This document shows, one piece after another, positions 34,998 to 44,778 of a stretch of 64,000 bases of DNA. The stretch comes from JABWCE01 sp964617955. GTDB lineage: Bacteria > Bacteroidota > Bacteroidia > NS11-12g > UBA9320. The DNA lies in the NCBI GenBank assembly GCA_964617955.1, contig CAZTXB010000010.1:1-64000 (forward strand). Direction: 5' to 3'. The notes under the pieces were generated by a model, which saw nothing but the letters and a program-made list of their open reading frames with translations, was not told the origin of the DNA and ran no database searches. The first letter of the stretch is position 1; each line of letters opens with the position of its first letter. Both the position numbers and the translations under genes were made by a program.

Positions 34998-36281
34998 CTA
35001 AACTTCAAGGGAAGTTTCCGGGGCATTTGCTAGCGGGGATTTAGAATGTTTGTTGACGTAATTATTGAGAATATACATCAGAAACAAGGCCACAAGCATG
35101 GATGAGATCACCACAAAACCAAGATCCTGATAGTGCTTCAAAGATCCATTCGCTCCTCTGACCACAATGAGGCCGGCAAAGTAGGCCGCAATGCCTCCTG
35201 AAATCTGTTGCACCGATGAATTGATACTCATAAAGGCTCCTCGGTCTTTGGCCTCAGGTATCGCTGTCATGAGCGCCGACGCCGAAACCATCCTGGAGGT
35301 GATGCCTGCAAATAAAATGATGTTGATGATCATCACCAACCATAATGGTGTAAAGCCAAGGGACGTATAAGTCGCCACCATCGCTCCGCTGAGAAGGGTG
35401 CCTATCAAAAATATTTTGAATTTGCCGTAGGTATCACTCATTTTGCCTATGAGCGGCCCCAGCAGTATGCTAGAAAACCCCGTAATGCCATAGAGTTTCC
35501 ATAAATCGACGCGACGAATCCCCAAATTGTTGACTGCAAAATCGCTGCCGAAAGGCATGAGCATGTAACCTCCGGTAGCCAATACCGTGGTGGCCAAAAA
35601 AGCCCTTACATAGGGTTTAAAAGTAAGGGTCTTAAAAAGATGCTTCATTGCGCTTCGGTCATTTTTAAGGGTTAAATGCCCGTCGATGGGCTTCATATAA
35701 ATAACAATGGCGACACCGGCCAGAAGGCAAAGAGCCACAATCATACTGAATGGAGCATGCCATCCAAAGTGCGACGCCAGAAGCAGGCCAATAGGCAAGC
35801 CTAATATTTGACTGGCGGCAAACGACATTTGGATAAACCCCATGACCCTTCCACGCACTTCCAATTTAAACAGGTCGGTAATGATGGCGAAACTCACCGA
35901 ACTGATGATGCCTCCAAAAATTCCGGTTACGATTCGGGCCATTAATAAAAAATCGTAAGTGGGAGCGATGGAACATAAAAAGGTTCCAAACACAAATCCA
36001 ACATAAAAAAACAGCAAGAAGCGTTTACGGTCGAATTTATCAGCAAATCCGGCGATGATTAGCCCTGCGATTCCTGCAAATATGGCGTATGCCGATACCA
36101 CTTTCGAAAATTGAGAAGGTGTAATTTTTAACTCATCCATGAGTTGCTCTCCCAGGGGTGAAAGCACCATGAAGTCGAGCACCACGGTAAATTGAATGAA
36201 AGCCAGTATGGCTATCATAAATTTTTGATAAGCACTAAAAAGTGGTTTTTGTTTCTCAGGTACCGATTGGGGTGGTTTCAT
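34998..36281 (-). CDS. MFS transporter, DHA1-like
   Basis: A 427-aa major facilitator with 12 predicted transmembrane segments. The LDFMVLSPLG motif in the first segment, the GFADKFDRKR loop (MFS signature) after the second, and a central basic loop around residue 200 match drug:H+ antiporter-type members. Substrate unknown. It is convergent with dut (23 bp) and 63 bp downstream of purQ on the same strand. Confidence 0.85.
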   Translation of the reverse strand: MKPPQSVPEKQKPLFSAYQKFMIAILAFIQFTVVLDFMVLSPLGEQLMDELKITPSQFSKVVSAYAIFAGIAGLIIAGFADKFDRKRFLLFFYVGFVFGTFLCSIAPTYDFLLMARIVTGIFGGIISSVSFAIITDLFKLEVRGRVMGFIQMSFAASQILGLPIGLLLASHFGWHAPFSMIVALCLLAGVAIVIYMKPIDGHLTLKNDRSAMKHLFKTLTFKPYVRAFLATTVLATGGYMLMPFGSDFAVNNLGIRRVDLWKLYGITGFSSILLGPLIGKMSDTYGKFKIFLIGTLLSGAMVATYTSLGFTPLWLVMIINIILFAGITSRMVSASALMTAIPEAKDRGAFMSINSSVQQISGGIAAYFAGLIVVRGANGSLKHYQDLGFVVISSMLVALFLMYILNNYVNKHSKSPLANAPETSLEV

Positions 36282-36344
36282 AGTTTAAAAAGGTACCTCC
36301 GGAGACAATAAAATTTGCGAACAATCAGAAGACAGACCTGTAAA

Positions 36345-37040
36345 TCAGATACTCACCTGGCTGTTGATGATACTTTGAAAAATCTGAAAGCCATCTGAGT
36401 TAAACAAAGAATCGGTAGCACAGCGCTCGGGGTGTGGCATCATTCCAAACACGTTTTTGCCTCGGTTGCAAATTCCAGCAATATTGTGCAGTGATCCATT
36501 CACATTCGACTGTTCGCTTATTTCTCCATTAGCATCGCAGTAGAAAAAGAGCACCTGCTTGTTGTCCATGATTTCCTTCAAAGTGTCATCATCCGCATAA
36601 AATCTTCCTTCGCCATGAGCAATAGGAATTTTTAAAACCTCCGAAGAGGAAATGCAGTTGGTAATAGGCAAGTTGATATTTCCTGGCTTGAGATACACAT
36701 TGTCGCAAACAAATTGTAAATTTTTGTTTCGCAATAAGGCCCCCGGCAACAAACCGGCTTCGCATAATATTTGAAAACCATTGCAAATACCCATTACATA
36801 GCCGCCTTTGTTTGCAAATTCAATGATGGATTGCATGATGGGGCTGTATCTTGCAATGGCCCCGCTTCTCAGGTAATCGCCGTAGGAAAACCCACCGGGT
36901 AAAAATATGAAGTCGCAATCTTGCAAATCGGTGTCTTTGTGCCAAAGCTCAACCACTTCCGAATCTTCGAGTTTTTCGAGAACATGAATCAAGTCGTGGT
37001 CGCAATTAGACCCGGGAAATATAACTACCCCAAATTTCAT
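36345..37040 (-). CDS. purQ: phosphoribosylformylglycinamidine synthase, glutamine amidotransferase subunit
   Basis: A 231-aa class I glutamine amidotransferase: nucleophile Cys86 in GICNGFQILCEAG, oxyanion-loop PGGFSYGDYLRSG, and the His-Glu pair in MMPHPERC near the C-terminus. It supplies ammonia to PurL in purine synthesis. As a separate subunit it implies a small-type PurL plus PurS elsewhere; neither is in this window. Length is normal. Confidence 0.95.
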   Translation of the reverse strand: MKFGVVIFPGSNCDHDLIHVLEKLEDSEVVELWHKDTDLQDCDFIFLPGGFSYGDYLRSGAIARYSPIMQSIIEFANKGGYVMGICNGFQILCEAGLLPGALLRNKNLQFVCDNVYLKPGNINLPITNCISSSEVLKIPIAHGEGRFYADDDTLKEIMDNKQVLFFYCDANGEISEQSNVNGSLHNIAGICNRGKNVFGMMPHPERCATDSLFNSDGFQIFQSIINSQVSI

Positions 37041-37176
37041 ATGTGCAAAGGTAAATCTATTTTGTGGAATGAAAAGTTCAGGTGGAAATATAGCTTGAAA
37101 ATGTGGGGATTAAATTTGTAATTTCAGGTTAGCACACTATAGAACGTCAACACATTCATGCCGGCTCAAAAAAAAA

Positions 37177-37530
37177 TTACGATTGTTCAAGTTCCTCCCA
37201 GTATTCAGCTGCCCTTCGTGTATGCGGAATAACAATGGTGCCACCGACAATATTGGCTACAGCAAAAGTTTCAAAAACTTCGGCCTTACTCACCCCATTT
37301 TCATGACATTTTCCCAAATGGTATTTGATGCAATCGTCGCAGCGCAAAACCATGCTAGCCACCAATCCCAGCAGTTCTTTGGTCTTTACTGGTAGGGCGC
37401 CATCGGCGTAGGTATTGGTATCCAGATTAAAGAGTCTTTTCAGTACCAAATTGTCGCCGTCCATAATGGCTTTGTTTCCCTTTTCTCTGCTCTCGTTAAA
37501 CTCTGTAACCAACTTTGATTTATTTCTCAT
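37177..37530 (-). CDS. carboxymuconolactone decarboxylase/AhpD-like protein
   Basis: A 117-aa all-helical protein with the AhpD-type active site CDDCIKYH (Cys64, Cys67, His71). These small proteins act as peroxide- or disulfide-handling partners, or as decarboxylases in aromatic degradation. No aromatic pathway genes lie nearby, so a redox role is more plausible. It lies 26 bp upstream of the 439-aa amidohydrolase-like gene's end, on the same strand. Confidence 0.85.
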   Translation of the reverse strand: MRNKSKLVTEFNESREKGNKAIMDGDNLVLKRLFNLDTNTYADGALPVKTKELLGLVASMVLRCDDCIKYHLGKCHENGVSKAEVFETFAVANIVGGTIVIPHTRRAAEYWEELEQS

Positions 37531-37556
37531 ATCCCAAATTAACTCATCTTAATTTA

Positions 37557-38852
37557 TCAATCTTCAGAGAAGTACTTCTTTCTGAACTTAATATTCAATT
37601 GTTTTTGGTGGTTGTCCAAATCCACAGGCCGGCCATCGATCCAGGCATGTGTTACCACTGAGGTTTTCATGTCTAACACATTGCCCTCGCTCAAAAAGAG
37701 GGTGGCACTTTTTCCTGGTTCCAGGGTACCATAATCTTTGGCTATTCCCAATATTTCGGCTGTATTTTTGGTGATTGCCATTAAAGCTTGTTCGTCGGTG
37801 AGCCCATATGCCACTGCGCTTCCGGCTTGAAAGGGAAGGTTTCGTTGCTGCCAGGCACCTACATCGGCAATACAATAAAGTACACCCGAATCCTGCAATA
37901 ATTTCGGTAGTTTATAGGGCAAATCTATATCATCCTCAGGCATGGATGGCAAATTATGGGTGCGTAAAAGTATTACAGGAACCTTGTTTAGTTTGAGGTA
38001 GGCGCTGATTAAAAAACTTTCATTCGCGCCCACTATGGTTGGAGTTATTCCATATTTTTTAAAAAATTCAATGGCACTCATCATTTCTTTGGCGCCATCG
38101 GCATGCACAAAAATTTTGGTGGCACCTGTAAATACTTTTTTAAAGGCTTCCAATTTCAGATTGAGTACCTCAGGTTGCGTTTCAGAATAGGATTTGGCTT
38201 TTGAAAAAATTTCTTCTAATGCGAAAAGCTCCTTGTCCACCTGCAATTTTTCTATCTCGCCGGGCTCGGCCCACCAACCTCTTTGTACCGACATCCTGGG
38301 CCAGTTAACGTGCAGGGCATCATCCATTTTAATTGCGGCATCTTCCCAATTCCAGGCATCGAGTTGTACAATGCCTGAGGTCCCGGAAATAAGTCCCCCT
38401 TGTGGGGTGACTTGAGTGAGTAAAATGCCATTACTTCTCACCGTTGGAATCACTTTTGAGTCGGTATTGTAAGCGATGAGGCTTCTTACATTGGCGTTGT
38501 TGGTCCCTACCTCGTTAAAGTCTCTTGTTGATCGCACAGCGTCAATTTCATTCAATCCCGTGGTAGAATTCGGAGCGATGAGTCCCGGATACAAATGTTT
38601 GCCTTTAGCCTCTACAATGGTGTAGCCTTTAAAGTCGTTGAGTATAAGCAGCGAATCGGCCGAAACTATCCGACCATTTACAATCGCCAGACTTGCATCA
38701 TTAACCACCTTGCCGTTTCCAATGTGTAAAGTCGCACCCATAATCAAAACCGGTTTGGCTCCTAATTTTCCGGGCGAAGGGACCTGCGCCCTCCCGTGAA
38801 AAATAGTAGCGGATATTACAATTAGCAATAGGTACCTCATCCTGTTCATCAT
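37557..38852 (-). CDS. exported amidohydrolase-fold protein lacking the HxH metal motif
   Basis: I start at ATG 38852, which overlaps the stop of the upstream gene in an ATGATG/TGA arrangement; ATG 38849 is also possible. The signal peptide is MRYLLLIVISATIFHGRAQ. The protein has the amidohydrolase frame: an N-terminal composite sheet, a barrel, and the return AEILGIAKDYGTLEPGKSATLF. Where catalytically active members have HxH, this one has YPGLIAPNSTTG, and other His ligands are also missing. It is probably catalytically dead or has a different metal-free role, and may pair with the 984-aa protein encoded just upstream. Confidence 0.85.
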   Translation of the reverse strand: MMNRMRYLLLIVISATIFHGRAQVPSPGKLGAKPVLIMGATLHIGNGKVVNDASLAIVNGRIVSADSLLILNDFKGYTIVEAKGKHLYPGLIAPNSTTGLNEIDAVRSTRDFNEVGTNNANVRSLIAYNTDSKVIPTVRSNGILLTQVTPQGGLISGTSGIVQLDAWNWEDAAIKMDDALHVNWPRMSVQRGWWAEPGEIEKLQVDKELFALEEIFSKAKSYSETQPEVLNLKLEAFKKVFTGATKIFVHADGAKEMMSAIEFFKKYGITPTIVGANESFLISAYLKLNKVPVILLRTHNLPSMPEDDIDLPYKLPKLLQDSGVLYCIADVGAWQQRNLPFQAGSAVAYGLTDEQALMAITKNTAEILGIAKDYGTLEPGKSATLFLSEGNVLDMKTSVVTHAWIDGRPVDLDNHQKQLNIKFRKKYFSED

Positions 38853-41803
38853 TCTATGTTTTCTTCTTCCTCGCAATGGTATATTTCCTCTTCAGTTTTA
38901 ACTGCTTTTCGGGTCGAATGCCCCTCTTTTTTGGCCTTGACCATGGCGTCGATAAGCCTTTTGCGTTCGGAGGCAACGAATTTTCTTTTTTCCAAATCTA
39001 AGGTTCGGTCAAAATAAATTTGTCCGTCGATTATGGTCGTCACAGGTTTTGAAAAGTTGCTTAAGGGATTTCCATCCCACAACACCAAATCGGCATCCTT
39101 TCCAATTTCAATGCTACCCACCCGTTTCTCGATGTGAAGCATTTTAGCCGGGTTAATGGTCACCATGTTTAACGCCTCAACTTCCGAAACCCCGCTGTAT
39201 TTAATGGTTTTAGCTGCTTCCTGTGTCAATCTCCGGCCCATCTCAGCGTCGTCGCTGTTGATGCCCGTGATAACACCCACTTCATTTAAAATACCCGCGT
39301 TGTGGGGTATGGCGTCGATAACCTCATACTTATAGGCCCACCAATCGGCAAAGGTGCTGGCCGCCACGCCATGCTTCTTCATCTTATCGGCCACTTTGTA
39401 CCCCTCAAGTATATGGGTGAAGGTGTTTACTCTAAACCCAAAACTATCGGCAACATGCATGAGCATATTTATTTCCGACTGTACATAGCTGTGACAGGTG
39501 ATAAATCTTTTTCCGTTCAAAATTTCCAACAGGGCTTCCAACTCCAAATCGGTGCGGAATACACCGGTCTTTTTAGCCTGAGCATAAGCCATTGCTCTGG
39601 TGAAGCCATCATTAAATACCTGCTCTACGCCCATTCGGGTCTGTGGGTATCGGCTGGTTTGTCTGTCGCCCCAATTGCTTTGCTTAACATTTTCGCCAAG
39701 GGCAAATTTTATAAAGCGGTGATCGGTAGGGAATTTTAATTGCTCCGGACCTTCACCATATTTTAATTTAATCAGCGCCGTTTGGCCTCCAATGGCATTG
39801 GCCGAACCGTGCAGAAGGTGGGAAGTGGTTACTCCTCCCGACAATTGTCGGTATATGTTCACGTCTTTGGCATTGATGACGTCTTCAATGCGCACTTCAC
39901 TGGTAATAGACTGAGTGCCTTCGTTGACCCCTTTGGAGATCGCGATATGGCTGTGTTCGTCAATAATTCCCGGTGTAAGGTGCTTGCCCATCCCGTTGAT
40001 TTCCACAGCATCAAAAGGTCTGTAATGCAGATCGGTGCTTATCGAAAGAATTTTACCATCTTTTACCAATACATTGGCAATTTTCGGTTGCGCTTTGTCG
40101 GCGCAGGTCCATACCGTGCAGTTGGTTATATAATACGCAGCTGCCTTTGGCGTATCATATTTCCATGGCCATTTAAACATCGGTACCTTTAATTCGGGCT
40201 TCGCCTTAACCGAATCTTTACTTGCTTCTAATTCTCCTAAAAATTTGGATAAAATTTTAATGGCTTTGCCTGTGGAGTCCTGGTAGTTGATAAGCAAATC
40301 GCGCCCAACTTTATACGCCGTTCCAATGACAGGCCGCTCGTTTCTTTGATAAAAATGAAAGGACAAGAGTCCGTTTTTGACCATGATTTTGATTTCTGCA
40401 GCCGACTTTGATTTCATAACGGCTTTCTGATTCCAGGGTTTACCGCTGATGATGTATTGCAGAGTGCTGTCGCCAAATTTAACCGAATACTTTCCTCTGA
40501 AGTCCTCAGTGTTTCGGTCCACCAGAGGATAGGCCTGACCCAAAACCCAGTTCTCAACTATGGCTGAGCCCTGTTTAAAAATATTGCCATCGCAAACTAA
40601 AAAGTTAGCAAATTTCCCCTGTTCAAGCGTTCCACAGCGGCTCTCCACACCCAAATATTTTGAAGGAATGGCGGTGAGGGCTTTCAAGGCATATTCTTCA
40701 GGCAATCCGTTTTCAATGGCCCTTCGCAAATTGGGAAGGAAATTCTCCTTCTTTTTCATTCCGGCACTGGTCAGAGCAAAGTCGATACCTTGCGAATAAA
40801 GAACGTAGGGGTTAAAAGGGGCATTTTCCCAATGCTGAAGTTCGGTGAGGTTTATTAACCGTGCGTCGAGTGGATCTTCCACATCAAAAGCCTCAGGAAA
40901 ATCGATGGGGATGATGAGAGGGGCCTTGGTTTCCCTCACTTCCTTGATAAATTGATACTCGTCGCCCTTTGATTTTATGATATACTGAATCCCAAATTCA
41001 TCCCCTAGCTTATCGGCCCGCAAAATTTCCTGGGCATCGCCCACTTCAAAAAAATGAGAGAGATTTGAATTCTTGTTATAGAGTTGCAGCGACCGGTTCA
41101 CCTCCTCCTGTTTTGCGCCTTTATACCATTTGGCGTCATAATAAAATTGTCTCAGCAAAGCGATGCTTCCCATTAAACTCGAGGGGTAATCCTGAGTGGA
41201 ATTGCCCTTGTTGAAAGAGAAAAATTGTCCTGCCTCCGACTCTATGATTTGCCGGGTTTCAGGTTTTTCGCCCAGGTGGGTTACCAATCCAAGGCCTCTT
41301 GCAATGCCATTTTGCGAATGCGAAGCTACCACACCGAAGCCCAAATCGCGGTAGGTTTTTGCTTCTTCTTTTTGAATCGAAAATACAGCCGAGGCTTCCA
41401 TTTCAGGATGAATGGCTTCATTCCAATACCAGGGTCCATGCTTAGAACTCAAAAATTGTGGTCCGGGTTTATCGGCCTTTTGGCCTGCTTTTTCGATTCC
41501 GTATTCAGTCCAGGGGTCGATGAAAGAAGGGTAAATCCAATAGCCTTTGAGATCGACGATTCTGGAGCCGGCCGGAATTTTTATATCCTTGCCTATGGCT
41601 TGAATCAGGCCTTTTGAAACAATCAAAACTCCGTTTTCAATTTTAGTTTGGGCATCCTTAATCAGGGTGGCGTTGATAAAGGCATACACTTCATTGTAGG
41701 TGTCGTCAACCCCATTAATGGGGACTCCATTCTGAGCTTTGACTTTAGGCAGGCTAAAAATCAAACAAACCGAAAGGCAAATGATGGCACTTATCCTGGG
41801 CAT
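38849..41803 (-). CDS. exported tandem amidohydrolase, C-terminal half active
   Basis: This 984-aa protein has a signal peptide (MPRISAIICLSVCLIFSLP) and two amidohydrolase folds. The N-terminal half (about residues 30-440) reads YPSFIDPWTEYG at the metal site, so it lacks HxH. The C-terminal half (about 560-950) has PGIIDEHSHIA (HxH), a carboxylated-Lys candidate in FALGENVKQ, further His in ITCHSY and FTHILEG, and Asp in NSDDAEMG, giving a complete two-metal site. It resembles imidazolonepropionase-like, exported enzymes of Bacteroidota. The downstream gene overlaps by 4 bp and encodes a third, also degenerate, fold. Substrate unknown, perhaps peptide-like or cyclic amide. Confidence 0.88.
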   Translation of the reverse strand: MPRISAIICLSVCLIFSLPKVKAQNGVPINGVDDTYNEVYAFINATLIKDAQTKIENGVLIVSKGLIQAIGKDIKIPAGSRIVDLKGYWIYPSFIDPWTEYGIEKAGQKADKPGPQFLSSKHGPWYWNEAIHPEMEASAVFSIQKEEAKTYRDLGFGVVASHSQNGIARGLGLVTHLGEKPETRQIIESEAGQFFSFNKGNSTQDYPSSLMGSIALLRQFYYDAKWYKGAKQEEVNRSLQLYNKNSNLSHFFEVGDAQEILRADKLGDEFGIQYIIKSKGDEYQFIKEVRETKAPLIIPIDFPEAFDVEDPLDARLINLTELQHWENAPFNPYVLYSQGIDFALTSAGMKKKENFLPNLRRAIENGLPEEYALKALTAIPSKYLGVESRCGTLEQGKFANFLVCDGNIFKQGSAIVENWVLGQAYPLVDRNTEDFRGKYSVKFGDSTLQYIISGKPWNQKAVMKSKSAAEIKIMVKNGLLSFHFYQRNERPVIGTAYKVGRDLLINYQDSTGKAIKILSKFLGELEASKDSVKAKPELKVPMFKWPWKYDTPKAAAYYITNCTVWTCADKAQPKIANVLVKDGKILSISTDLHYRPFDAVEINGMGKHLTPGIIDEHSHIAISKGVNEGTQSITSEVRIEDVINAKDVNIYRQLSGGVTTSHLLHGSANAIGGQTALIKLKYGEGPEQLKFPTDHRFIKFALGENVKQSNWGDRQTSRYPQTRMGVEQVFNDGFTRAMAYAQAKKTGVFRTDLELEALLEILNGKRFITCHSYVQSEINMLMHVADSFGFRVNTFTHILEGYKVADKMKKHGVAASTFADWWAYKYEVIDAIPHNAGILNEVGVITGINSDDAEMGRRLTQEAAKTIKYSGVSEVEALNMVTINPAKMLHIEKRVGSIEIGKDADLVLWDGNPLSNFSKPVTTIIDGQIYFDRTLDLEKRKFVASERKRLIDAMVKAKKEGHSTRKAVKTEEEIYHCEEEENIE

Positions 41804-41857
41804 TTTATCTGGTGCTATAATGGGGGATGATTATTAAACGGAAGAAAAGAACATCTT

Positions 41858-43315
41858 TTAATTGCTTTTTTTACTAAAATCAATGCCTTGTAATTTAAGG
41901 ATGGACGTGACTTTGATGGCATAGTAGGCCAGGAAAATAAAGCAAGCCACCCCAACGAGGTAACTCCAGCTTATACCCAAAAGCCAGTCGGCCGAAAGGT
42001 ATCCTTGCAGCAGACTGATAAAGCCGCCGCCCATAATCATCATAATTAAAAAACTCGAGCCCTGGTTGGTGTGCTTGCCAAGACCGGCAATAGCCAAAGT
42101 AAAAATACAGGGCCAAAGGGTGCTGCAAAAAAGTCCAACACTCACAAAGGCGTAAACACTTACCATTCCCGACGACAACATGCCAACGAAGAGGGCAAGA
42201 ATGCCCATAATGGAAAAAATCAGCAATTGCAGAGCGGGATTGCCTTTGCTCGCTATGTCAGCCCCTATGAGGGTAAGGATTACAAATGCATAAACATAAA
42301 ATATCGATAAGTCGAGTTCGGGATTGGCGAGGTGGTTTGCAAATAGAAAAACCCCAAAAGCCACATAGGGCATCAAAAAATTGAGAAGGGATTTAAGTCC
42401 CCCTTTAATGTTAAAAGCCCCAACAGAGGAAGTCCAGCGGCCAATCATCAAACTTGCCCAAAACAATGAAATATAGGGTGCCGCTTTATCGGTTTCAATG
42501 TTGGCCTTTTGGCGCATCAGTTCGGCCAAATTGCCGGCAGTAGATACCTCTACTCCCACATACACAAAGATGGCTATCATGCCCAAAACCAATTGAGGAT
42601 AACTCAGGGCACTTTTTCTATGCAGACTTTCAGTGGCCTCCTCTGCATCTGATTTTGCCTGAGGTGCCTCCTCAATTTTATCGGGAATGCGCGAAAAAAG
42701 AAAGATAAGGGCAAAAACAAAGAAGGCTGCGCCCAAAATTAAATAAGGTGTTTTGATGTTGTCGATGCTGGCGAGAGAGGTACTTCCGGGTTTTACAGAG
42801 CCAAAAATGGCAAAGCTCACCAAGAGAGGACCAATGGTGGTTCCCACGTTATTTACCCCTCCTGCCAAACTCAGGCGCTGCGAACCCTTAGTGGGGTCGC
42901 CCATGACAATGGTTAAGGGGTTGGCGGCAGTTTGTTGCAGCGAAAATCCCAGGCCAACAATGAACAATCCGGTAATCATAATAGGGAATGAAGCCGATTC
43001 AGCCGCCGGGTAAAACAAGAGAGTGCCTAGGGCCGAAATCATCAATCCGAGGGCAATCCCTTTTTTATATCCCACCTTGTTGAGAATATCTCCGCCGGTG
43101 GCCCTAGAGATGGCGTAGTAAATAACGGAGCCTACTGTATATGCCACATAAAAAGCAAAGGAAATCATTTGCGATTGCCATTGGGCCAGATTCAGTTTTT
43201 CCTTAAAAACCGGAATTAAAATGTCGTTGCTGGCGGCTACAAATCCCCAGAAAAAGAAGACCGAGATGATGGTGAGCAGCGCAGTGGTATTGCCTTTGGC
43301 TGTGGACGTGTTCAT
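41858..43315 (-). CDS. FHS-family sugar:H+ symporter (glucose/galactose transporter-like)
   Basis: I start at ATG 43315 (MNTSTAKGN...), 485 aa, rather than the longer frame to 43393. Twelve transmembrane segments are predicted; the first is FFFWGFVAASNDILIPVF. The GFSLQQTAANPLTIVMG block is the hallmark of the FucP/GluP family, which imports fucose, glucose, galactose or N-acetylglucosamine with protons. It is 55 bp upstream of the amidohydrolase pair on the same strand, and cotranscription with them is possible. Confidence 0.87.
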   Translation of the reverse strand: MNTSTAKGNTTALLTIISVFFFWGFVAASNDILIPVFKEKLNLAQWQSQMISFAFYVAYTVGSVIYYAISRATGGDILNKVGYKKGIALGLMISALGTLLFYPAAESASFPIMITGLFIVGLGFSLQQTAANPLTIVMGDPTKGSQRLSLAGGVNNVGTTIGPLLVSFAIFGSVKPGSTSLASIDNIKTPYLILGAAFFVFALIFLFSRIPDKIEEAPQAKSDAEEATESLHRKSALSYPQLVLGMIAIFVYVGVEVSTAGNLAELMRQKANIETDKAAPYISLFWASLMIGRWTSSVGAFNIKGGLKSLLNFLMPYVAFGVFLFANHLANPELDLSIFYVYAFVILTLIGADIASKGNPALQLLIFSIMGILALFVGMLSSGMVSVYAFVSVGLFCSTLWPCIFTLAIAGLGKHTNQGSSFLIMMIMGGGFISLLQGYLSADWLLGISWSYLVGVACFIFLAYYAIKVTSILKLQGIDFSKKSN

Positions 43316-43499
43316 GGTGTGTTCCCTTTTTGAGGGCTGACAAAGATATTTAAATAGCTGAAATCTTAAGAAGGGATTTTTTTGCCAACACATTAAAACA
43401 TGTAAAACTAAAGAAAATGCTGTTCATTTTATTTTCTAGTCTTAGTTCTTTACCCCCATCCCCATTTTTTTTTCCCTTATTTTTTTTGATTCTTTGCAA

Positions 43500-44702
43500 A
43501 TGGCTTCCCATAAATCCCTGTCTTCAAAAATCGCCTTCTTTGCTTTACCCCTGTTGGTGTTTTTGATGGTACTTGCCATTACCCGATTTATCGCGCATCA
43601 AGGCAATTGTCACGAATGGGGCGAGCTGTGTTGGTCAAGACAAGATTCTGGTCTTTACATTCAGATAGCCGGCATCGGGCATACTTTATTTCATTGCGGA
43701 CCGGAATTCGGGTATCCCGAAAATTCGGAGGTATGGTGCGGCAATGCCGGTTGGGCGCCGTTTTATCCCATGCTCATGTTCATGTTGAGCAAAGCCTGTG
43801 GATTGGATTTACCCAATGCGGGCATCGTGCTTTCGTTGTGCTTCATGATTGGGTTTTTGTATATAGCCGCTCTGTTCATAGAGGTTAAATCCTTTGCCCT
43901 TTCCAATTGGCTAACCCTCTTAATTTGTGCCATATGTCCGGGAGGTATTTATTACTTTGCCATTTTTCCCATGTCGCTTATGATTTTTCTTCTGGCCATG
44001 GTATTTTATGGCCTCAAGTCCAACCGCTTTATTTTGACGACCATCGGGTCCTTTCTCTTACCCCTCACTTATAGCTCGGCTATTGTTATATTGTTTGCCT
44101 TTGGCCTTTACCTCGCCTTGTTATGGTTTAAAAGTGCCCCCTTTGCGTCTCTGAATGTTAAGGAATTGGTGCAAAACAGTTTCAACATGCTGCGGGAACA
44201 CATCATTTTTAAAACCTTACTGCTCAGGGTATTGCTTCCCGGGATTTTGGGACTGCTTGGTCTTTATATTTACGATTATTGGGCCACAGGTCACTGGAAC
44301 GCCATGTTTTTGATTCAGAAAAAATATGGACATGGACTTTACAGCCCTTTCAAACACCTGAAAGGCCATTGGCATACCTTTCAAAACCTCCTTTATACCA
44401 AAGAAGCCTGGGTTAGCTTTCACAATGTGTTTTTCTTTTTTGCCTTACCGTTCTTGTGCCTGCTCATTTACAGAACCAAGGCAGCCCTTAGCGCGCTGGT
44501 AATTGTGTTTAGTCTGTGCATCTGGTACTTCCCCTTTAGCATAGGCATGCATGTGTCGCTTTACCGAGGCATAGGTCTCCTTGCGCCGGCTCTGATTTTT
44601 CTGCATCCCGTAAGCCACCTTAAAAAAATAATCCTAGCCCTGGTATTTGGGGTTTTTTACTATTTCATGGGGGTGCTTTTCATTTACGATATCCTGAAAT
44701 AA
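43500..44702 (+). CDS. multi-pass membrane mannosyltransferase-like protein
   Basis: This 400-aa protein starts at ATG 43500 and has about ten transmembrane segments. The first extracytoplasmic loop contains WSRQDSGLYIQIAGIGH, the arrangement with an acidic pair after the first helix that is seen in PIG-V-like and other GT-C mannosyltransferases, with GWAPFYPML after it. It probably transfers a sugar from a lipid-linked donor outside the membrane. The acceptor is unknown. It stands alone upstream of the yceD operon. Confidence 0.72.
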   Translation: MASHKSLSSKIAFFALPLLVFLMVLAITRFIAHQGNCHEWGELCWSRQDSGLYIQIAGIGHTLFHCGPEFGYPENSEVWCGNAGWAPFYPMLMFMLSKACGLDLPNAGIVLSLCFMIGFLYIAALFIEVKSFALSNWLTLLICAICPGGIYYFAIFPMSLMIFLLAMVFYGLKSNRFILTTIGSFLLPLTYSSAIVILFAFGLYLALLWFKSAPFASLNVKELVQNSFNMLREHIIFKTLLLRVLLPGILGLLGLYIYDYWATGHWNAMFLIQKKYGHGLYSPFKHLKGHWHTFQNLLYTKEAWVSFHNVFFFFALPFLCLLIYRTKAALSALVIVFSLCIWYFPFSIGMHVSLYRGIGLLAPALIFLHPVSHLKKIILALVFGVFYYFMGVLFIYDILK

Positions 44703-44729
44703 ACGCTCTGAATTATTCAAAATTTTTGC

Positions 44730-44760
44730 TTTGCACTTCTGCATAAAAATCTTATTTTTG
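44730..44760 (+). promoter_or_regulatory. promoter of yceD-rpmF-plsX
   Basis: TTTG at 44730-44733, a 19-bp spacer, and TATTTTTG at 44753-44760 give the full Bacteroidota consensus TTTG-N19-TAnnTTTG. The GTG start of the first gene follows 18 bp later. This is the clearest promoter in the window. Confidence 0.7.
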
Positions 44761-44778
44761 CAGCCCTTTTGAAAAAGT

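Noticed and set aside
35000..35017. AAACTTC/GAAGTTT hairpin after dut
   Set aside because: It lies inside the 3' end of the MFS coding sequence and has no U-tract, so I do not call it a terminator.
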